Shown piece by piece: positions 60,293 to 64,000 of a DNA stretch of 64,000 nucleotides. Both the position numbers and the translations under genes were made by a program. Source of the DNA: a virus. Each line of letters begins with the position of its first letter. The stretch's first letter is position 1. The DNA is taken from positions 32,706 through 96,705 of the IMG/VR virus record IMGVR_UViG_3300024261_001362, one strand, 5' to 3'. A model generated the notes under the pieces. It was given only the letters and a program-made list of their open reading frames with translations, was not told the DNA's origin and did no database searches.

Positions 60293-61243
60293 TTATTCTG
60301 AAAAATCTTCATAAAATGTAGTAACATTTTTTTGCCAATATTGATTTAAACCAGTTATATCACGGGAATCATCTAAAGGACAGTAAACATTCCCTAAAAA
60401 ATTAATATATTCCTGAATATTTTCAGTATCTCCACCGTGTTGCTCATATCTATCCCAATTTTTTTGTACAGTGGCAGCACACCAACCAGCCTGAGACCTA
60501 TATGTAGGATCTACATCGGGATGTAAAATACCATACTCTCTACCTTCAGCACCATTTTCTGCATACCTAATAGCCGCCACAAGAGGTGCTAATTTAGTAT
60601 GGAGATCTGGTCTAATATTTGATTCAATGGCTTCACAGAAATCTCCTAAGCCATCTGTGCCGTCCTTATCTTGCAATTTTTGTTCAAATGTTGCTAATAT
60701 TGAATTTGGATTAACATGTCGTCGTTGAGGCTTGTCTTCTTGAAGCTCTTCCTCATCTGAATTACCATATTTCATTTTTAATAACGTGTATTTAAGCTTA
60801 TGATGTTGGTTAGTCAGACTACCGGTTAGTCGTTGAATTTGTGTTAAAATTTCCTTATTATCAAACACCGCATCTTCTAATTGATAAACTGTTTCTTCAT
60901 CTTCGGGTAAATCTATCCAAGCTGGATCTATTTCCTGTTCAATGCGATCCGGTGAAGAACATTCAGGACAAAGTTTCTCTTGTTTGACTTCTGGGTTATG
61001 ATTGTTTTGATAATGGGAAAATCTCATCATCAAGTCTGTGTTAAACAATATCAAGTTGGTAGACTTAGTAAGCTCTTCATAAATCTGTTCATTTCCTTTA
61101 CGTAAGGATTGCTGGTTAACATACTTGTCGTCACACCTTTGTAAGAATAGATAGAGATTTACAAAGATCATAATCAGTAATGAAAACTGTAAACATCTAA
61201 ATTCACCTTTATAACTCTTTTTAGGCTCTTGTTGATTAGTCAT
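60293..61243 (-). CDS. Membrane-anchored protein with a lysozyme/transglycosylase-like C-terminal domain
   Basis: The 316-aa protein has a single N-terminal membrane helix (LQFSLLIMIFVNLYLFL, residues 18-34), then a helical coiled middle. A C-terminal domain from about residue 220 contains LVAAIRYAENGAEGREYGIL (possible catalytic Glu in AENG), QAGWCAATVQKNWDRYE and a FLGNVYCPLDD stretch. This looks like lysozyme-like proteins and would act in the periplasm as an anchored endolysin. Family assignment is by pattern only. Confidence 0.6.
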   Translation of the reverse strand: MTNQQEPKKSYKGEFRCLQFSLLIMIFVNLYLFLQRCDDKYVNQQSLRKGNEQIYEELTKSTNLILFNTDLMMRFSHYQNNHNPEVKQEKLCPECSSPDRIEQEIDPAWIDLPEDEETVYQLEDAVFDNKEILTQIQRLTGSLTNQHHKLKYTLLKMKYGNSDEEELQEDKPQRRHVNPNSILATFEQKLQDKDGTDGLGDFCEAIESNIRPDLHTKLAPLVAAIRYAENGAEGREYGILHPDVDPTYRSQAGWCAATVQKNWDRYEQHGGDTENIQEYINFLGNVYCPLDDSRDITGLNQYWQKNVTTFYEDFSE

Positions 61244-61265
61244 AATTCCTCTTTCTATTTAATTA

Positions 61266-61616
61266 TTATCGTCCATATTTATCTGAAAGTCTTACAATGT
61301 CCCCTTCATCACATTTTCCCCCTTGTAATTCATAAATTTCAAGAGCTTTATCTCCAGTATTCTTAACTGTATGCTTTTCAGTCGGTAAAATAACAACATG
61401 ATCACCTTCAGCAACAACCATCTCCCAATTATCGATAGTAATTATACCTTCTCCCGATGCAATGAACCAAAATTCCATACGTTCTTTATGGTATTGTTCG
61501 GATAATTGCTGGTCGGGATCTACTATAATTCTTTTAAATACAACTTTTTTATGCTCTGGTCGATAAATATCAATATAATACCCCCAAGGCTTCTCAATTA
61601 ACTTATGCGTTGGCAC
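61266..61616 (-). CDS. Cupin (mannose-6-phosphate isomerase type II-like)
   Basis: The 116-aa protein from GTG 61616 (GAGGAG upstream) has IEKPWGYYIDI, YHKERMEFWFIASGEG, GDHVVILPTEKHTV and DIVRLSDKYGR. It closely parallels the cupin domain of the fusion at 11160-13067. The start directly follows the HAD gene stop. Likely a sugar-phosphate isomerase or sensor in the same kind of pathway. Confidence 0.82.
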   Translation of the reverse strand: MPTHKLIEKPWGYYIDIYRPEHKKVVFKRIIVDPDQQLSEQYHKERMEFWFIASGEGIITIDNWEMVVAEGDHVVILPTEKHTVKNTGDKALEIYELQGGKCDEGDIVRLSDKYGR

Positions 61617-61617
61617 C

Positions 61618-61959
61618 TTACAACTCCTCAATACGTTTAGCCTTGTCATCAACAACAAGATCAAAATGTGGCTTTTCATCACCAACTTTTAACTCATGAA
61701 ACTTACAACCCCAACTGTTCAATTGAGTCAATGTGTGATTGCGATAATTCTTGCCAGAAGTTGAACCACGAGCTGTCCAATAAATAATTTTCCATCCCTC
61801 ATCATATAGATTATTAATTTTTGCTATATTATCATGACTTGGTTCTGATAAATCATAGCGACGTTCACCAGAATAAAAACAAATTGTTTCATCAATATCT
61901 ATAAATGCAACTTTTTGTTTGCCTTCCGGGCTAAATCTTGCTGCCTCATGAAATTCCAT
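61618..61959 (-). CDS. Small HAD-superfamily phosphatase, copy 2
   Basis: The 113-aa protein has motif I FIDIDETICFY, a motif II-like IYWTARGS, and LVVDDKAKRI as motif IV with its acidic pair. Like the HAD at 13057-13413 it lacks a cap and lies directly before a cupin. It probably removes phosphate from a sugar derivative. AAAGGGTTAAT precedes the ATG. Confidence 0.8.
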   Translation of the reverse strand: MEFHEAARFSPEGKQKVAFIDIDETICFYSGERRYDLSEPSHDNIAKINNLYDEGWKIIYWTARGSTSGKNYRNHTLTQLNSWGCKFHELKVGDEKPHFDLVVDDKAKRIEEL

Positions 61960-61960
61960 A

Positions 61961-62266
61961 TTAACCCTTTCTAATAGTTAAATCTATAATTTCTCCACTG
62001 TCAGTTAACTCTACAAAGAAAGACTCGCTTAAATTAATAGTAGGTACTACTTTATCTTCCTCAGTATGTAAAGTCCAGACATTTATTCTGAAATTATCCT
62101 GAAAAACATTTTTAGCGTCTATTTTGAATTTATTTTTAAGAATATTTTCAGATACATTGTTAGAAATAAATTCATGCAACAATTCAGAATCTATATTCTT
62201 GTATACTTTTTCTGGTGTATTTTTTTTATTAATTGTCTTCTTAGGTTTTTTAGGATTCTTCAACAC
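61961..62266 (-). CDS. Hypothetical protein
   Basis: A 101-aa protein from GTG 62266 with AAGGAAATAAA upstream. Lys/Pro-rich start, then helical (SELLHEFISNNVSENILK) and two beta strands (NVWTLHTEEDKVVPTINL, FFVELTDSGEIIDLTIR). It lies one base from the HAD gene. Function unknown. Confidence 0.55.
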   Translation of the reverse strand: MLKNPKKPKKTINKKNTPEKVYKNIDSELLHEFISNNVSENILKNKFKIDAKNVFQDNFRINVWTLHTEEDKVVPTINLSESFFVELTDSGEIIDLTIRKG

Positions 62267-62278
62267 TTTATTTCCTTT

Positions 62279-62527
62279 TTAAGATTTATTTTTTTTCCAT
62301 GAAAAAAGATTGTTCAGATATTTTTTTCGTTTGGAACAATTACATTCTTGTAATCCAAACCAATTTTTAAATCTTTCCTCGGTAATTCCAAACCTCGTAA
62401 GAGTTTCCTCTAATGCATCACCCAGTCCTGTTACTTCATTCTCTTTAGAGTTAAACTTTACACCTTTAGCATTTAATTCATTTATAACTAAATCCATTTC
62501 GTGTCTAATTTGATTTTGGTCGCTCAT
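62279..62527 (-). CDS. Small conserved phage protein with CNC motif
   Basis: The 82-aa protein has GLGDALEETLTRFGITEERFKNW followed by LQECNCSKRKKYLNNLF. This pattern, a helical unit then a CxC-KRK zinc-like end, recurs in many phages. DNA-packaging or endonuclease accessory roles have been suggested for such proteins; not demonstrated here. GGAGAATAA precedes the ATG. Confidence 0.6.
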   Translation of the reverse strand: MSDQNQIRHEMDLVINELNAKGVKFNSKENEVTGLGDALEETLTRFGITEERFKNWFGLQECNCSKRKKYLNNLFSWKKNKS

Positions 62528-62548
62528 TTATTCTCCAATCTTTATAGA

Positions 62549-62749
62549 TTAGGATGGACAGTACTCTGTATTTTGCTGATAAATTAATTCATAATATAGG
62601 ACTTGGTTTTCCTCTTCAGAAAAAACAGCTTCTCCGTATAAATATCCTTCATCTATTAGTCTATCAACAATTTCACGCTCAACATCATTTAAGTCACTGA
62701 TATCCATACCTTCAAATCTCTTCGCTATCCAATCCAATGTCGTCATCAT
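62549..62749 (-). CDS. Small phage protein, paralogue of the 51.4-kb gene
   Basis: A 66-aa protein MMTTLDWIAKRFEGM, then DLNDVEREIVDRLIDEGYLYGE. It is a diverged copy of the 65-aa protein at 51405-51602 (shared WIA..F, DL..E..I, EGYL). It overlaps the upstream gene by 38 bases. Function unknown. Confidence 0.6.
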   Translation of the reverse strand: MMTTLDWIAKRFEGMDISDLNDVEREIVDRLIDEGYLYGEAVFSEEENQVLYYELIYQQNTEYCPS

Positions 62750-63053
62750 TTGTCATATTCCTATTTCTGAAGAAATCTAATGCATTCAGTATACCATCTA
62801 CCGCTGCAATTAAATCTCTAACCTGACTTGGGGTCATTTCAATACCATGTAATGCAAAGAAATCCCTTGTTTTATATTCATCATCATCATTATATCTCAA
62901 TTGTTGCTCTGAATCAACCAAAAACTGTACCCATTTAATAAAAGCTATTTTAATTTTTTCGTCTTCAATAATAGAATAAATTTCCTTATCAAATTTTTCG
63001 AAAAACTTTTCAATATCTTTATCTATTTCATCTTCATCTTCAAAAAAAATCAT
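62712..63053 (-). CDS. Acidic hypothetical protein
   Basis: A 113-aa acidic, mostly helical protein: MIFFEDEDEIDKDIEKFFEKFD, then IAFIKWVQFLVDSEQQ and FALHGIEMTPSQVRDLIAAVD. The ATG follows a TATAAATA box by about 25 bases. No domain recognised. Confidence 0.5.
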   Translation of the reverse strand: MIFFEDEDEIDKDIEKFFEKFDKEIYSIIEDEKIKIAFIKWVQFLVDSEQQLRYNDDDEYKTRDFFALHGIEMTPSQVRDLIAAVDGILNALDFFRNRNMTNDDDIGLDSEEI

Positions 63054-63077
63054 AATAAGTCTTTTTCTTTTTGAGAA

Positions 63078-63099
63078 TATTTATATCCCTATTATTATA
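63078..63099 (-). promoter_or_regulatory. TATAAATA and TATAAT boxes upstream of the acidic gene
   Basis: Two boxes lie in one gap on the minus strand: TATAAT (63099-63094) and, just downstream, TATAAATA (63085-63078). The latter is the T4-type late promoter core. It lies 25 bases before the start at 63053 and after the terminator at 63.12-63.17 kb. A clear -35 box is absent. Confidence 0.5.
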
Positions 63100-63122
63100 C
63101 CCTAAATACGAGATTTTAACAC

Positions 63123-63172
63123 AAAAAAAGGGAGGATATGCTTAAAATTTCAGTAAAAATAAACATATCCTC
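63123..63172 (-). terminator. Intrinsic terminator after the secreted protein gene
   Basis: Minus-strand GAGGATATG (63172-63164) and CATATCCTC (63140-63132) form a 9-bp stem around a long A/T loop and are followed by CC then seven T. It follows the 103-aa gene by 9 bases. Confidence 0.75.
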
Positions 63173-63180
63173 TAGTTAAA

Positions 63181-63492
63181 TTATCTCCATAATCTTAAAC
63201 GATAAGTTCCATATTTTCCAATAGCAACTGCATCTGCTACTAACTTCATTCTTCTTCTTGGTGTACAGGTGCCTAATGTTTTAGGATTTCGACCTTTGCG
63301 TCCCCATCCACATCCTTCAAATCTGGCTCCATGTTTCCACGGACTACAGACTGAATAAGGAGGATGCCACCTGTAATTTTTATCGGCCATATACTGGACT
63401 CTGACTTGAGCTACCTCTTGTAAGGTCATTTCTTTCGGTTGATTTGCCAAGACAATTGATAGAACTAATGCAGTAAACACATATATCTCCAT
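63181..63492 (-). CDS. Secreted small Arg-rich protein
   Basis: The 103-aa protein has a signal peptide (IYVFTALVLSIVLANQP) and a mature part with SVCSPWKHGARFEGCGWGRKGRNPKTLGTCTPRRR. The ARFEG-GxG and CTP(R) elements recall short exported proteins common in Planctomycetes; this is recollection, not a search. No good ribosome site is seen upstream of the ATG. Confidence 0.6.
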   Translation of the reverse strand: MEIYVFTALVLSIVLANQPKEMTLQEVAQVRVQYMADKNYRWHPPYSVCSPWKHGARFEGCGWGRKGRNPKTLGTCTPRRRMKLVADAVAIGKYGTYRLRLWR

Positions 63493-63507
63493 ATAATGAA
63501 AAAAATA

Positions 63508-63603
63508 TCATCCTGATATTAATACACTTATAACCCACACAAAAACAAAAGTCACAAGCAGTTTAATTGTAATAATTACTATGTCTTCTTTATTTAACTT
63601 CAT
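63508..63603 (-). CDS. Tiny membrane protein (31 aa)
   Basis: Starting in a TAATG overlap with the preceding gene, the frame gives MKLNKEDIVIITIK followed by LLVTFVFVWVISVLI, a single membrane helix, and stops at 63508. A 13-base tandem duplication (63591-63616) created the start beside the old stop. It is the shortest gene I include; expression is uncertain. Confidence 0.45.
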   Translation of the reverse strand: MKLNKEDIVIITIKLLVTFVFVWVISVLISG

Positions 63604-63620
63604 TATTTAACTTCATTATT
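63591..63620. repeat. 13-bp tandem duplication at a gene junction
   Basis: The plus-strand unit TATTTAACTTCAT occurs twice in tandem (63591-63603, 63604-63616) with a further TATT. The duplicated unit supplies the end of one gene (NEVK and stop) and the start of the next (MKLN). Confidence 0.85.
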
Positions 63621-63833
63621 GTCCATTATTATTAAGACCTGTTCTGCTCCGTACAAAGTAAACTCCTGACAGACATCACATCTACGTTCTTGAGCATCTG
63701 GTTCAATACCAAGGCTACTAGCCCCACAATCCACATTGATACAGAATCCCTCATTCATATCACGAGCTACTGCATCAAATACTTCTTCAAAGTCAAGAGT
63801 CCAATCTGGATGGTTTGGCTTAGACATTTTCAT
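63603..63833 (-). CDS. Small zinc-binding phage protein
   Basis: The 76-aa protein from ATG 63833 starts MKMSKPNHPDW, then FDAVARDMNEGFCINVDCGA and RRCDVCQEFTLYGAEQVLI. The FC...DC and CDVC cysteines form a probable zinc ribbon with an YGAE end, a pattern I recall from other phages. GGAA lies upstream. It overlaps the cyclo-ligase end by 14 bases. Confidence 0.65.
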   Translation of the reverse strand: MKMSKPNHPDWTLDFEEVFDAVARDMNEGFCINVDCGASSLGIEPDAQERRCDVCQEFTLYGAEQVLIIMDNNEVK

Positions 63834-64000
63834 ATATATTCCGTTCTGTAATAATCTTATCCATATAAACATCATGAGGTGCTACTGGGATCTCTTCAAA
63901 CATTTGACATTCAAATGCCAAGGCCACTAATGGTGTATCCTGTCGAGCATTCTCCAGCAACTTATCATAGTATCCTTTACCGTGGCCCATCCTTGCACCA
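63820..64000 (-). CDS. 5-formyltetrahydrofolate cyclo-ligase, C-terminal part
   Basis: The visible frame reads GARMGHGKGYYDKLLEN, the G-x-G-GYYD signature of 5-FCL/MTHFS, followed by LVALAFECQMFEEIPV and VYMDKIITERNIYENV before the stop at 63820. The start lies beyond the window. The enzyme recycles 5-formyl-THF to methenyl-THF, feeding folate for ThyX. Only the last 59 residues are seen. Confidence 0.85.
   Translation of the reverse strand, partial: GARMGHGKGYYDKLLENARQDTPLVALAFECQMFEEIPVAPHDVYMDKIITERNIYENV

Noticed and set aside
63181-63492. Secreted protein as a bacteriocin or toxin
   Set aside because: Signal peptide and Arg-rich end alone do not show this; no immunity or export genes adjoin.
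1-64000. Plus-strand open frames of 60-130 codons throughout the window
   Set aside because: Nearly all lie opposite well-supported minus-strand genes, have no ribosome sites and no recognisable domains. Only the methyltransferase remnant at 56.1-56.2 kb has a homology argument.
1-64000. CRISPR array or long direct-repeat array
   Set aside because: I saw no regularly spaced repeats; the only tandem repeat found is the 13-bp duplication near 63.6 kb.

Overview
The window looks like part of a large, AT-rich double-stranded DNA bacteriophage genome. About 100 tightly packed genes are all read from the minus strand. Starts and stops overlap almost everywhere, very often as ATGA or TAATG. The gene content is viral: a UvsX/RecA-like recombinase, DnaB helicase, CHC2/Toprim primase, dNMP kinase, ThyX, dUTPase, class I ribonucleotide reductase, PhoH, a sigma factor, HNH endonucleases, a holin-like protein, a tRNA and a tmRNA. 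Several genes resemble families abundant in Planctomycetes (a Tat-exported DUF1501 protein, a papain-like C1 peptidase, small secreted Arg/Cys-rich proteins). A planctomycete or related PVC-group host is therefore my working inference; nothing in the window proves it. Canonical capsid, tail and terminase genes are not recognisable here.

Layout, in window coordinates. (1) 1-24.66 kb: a glycan and surface-modification island of about 30 genes. It holds glycosyltransferases of many folds (GT2, GT4, GT10, GT25, GT32, GT47, GT77, GT-D-like), FkbM and other methyltransferases, GDP-L-fucose synthase, nucleotidyltransferases, a GDPD-like protein, and an unusual cassette at 9.6-13.4 kb: HAD phosphatase, cupin-nucleotidyltransferase-kinase fusion, GatZ/KbaZ-like TIM barrel and shikimate-dehydrogenase-like protein. 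(2) 24.66-39.5 kb: replication and recombination. This includes an SSB and a DNA polymerase III alpha split into two genes, with an HNH endonuclease and a DnaQ-like exonuclease between the halves. It continues with a PD-(D/E)XK nuclease, dNMP kinase, primase, helicase, a second nuclease, RecA/UvsX, PhoH and dUTPase. (3) 39.6-44.5 kb: the DUF1501 protein, translationally coupled to nrdB, followed (upstream in transcription) by a small membrane protein and nrdA. (4) 44.5-48.3 kb: membrane and secreted proteins, a periplasmic-type thioredoxin, a papain-like peptidase and a holin-like protein. (5) 48.3-55.7 kb: an Ala/Gly/Thr-rich protein with its own terminator, a sigma factor, another glycosyltransferase, ThyX next to a second HNH endonuclease, a likely virion-associated protein and a second SSB. 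(6) 55.7-64 kb: dCMP deaminase plus a broken second copy beside an inverted methyltransferase remnant, a cytidylyltransferase, a tmRNA, nuclease-like genes, tRNA-Arg(TCT), a membrane-anchored lysozyme-like protein, a second HAD-cupin pair, and 5-formyltetrahydrofolate cyclo-ligase cut by the window end.

The genes fit a lytic programme: nucleotide supply (NrdAB, dUTPase, dCMP deaminase, ThyX, dNMP kinase, folate enzyme) feeds a polIII/DnaB/UvsX replisome. The glycan island probably builds a fucose-containing or otherwise decorated glycan on virion proteins or the host surface. The membrane/peptidase/lysozyme genes probably serve exit or envelope remodelling. Six small genes of about 31-53 codons were read directly from intergenic sequence and are included. 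No stretch longer than about 300 bases lacks a feature; the longest protein-free stretch (57.83-58.09 kb) is the tmRNA.
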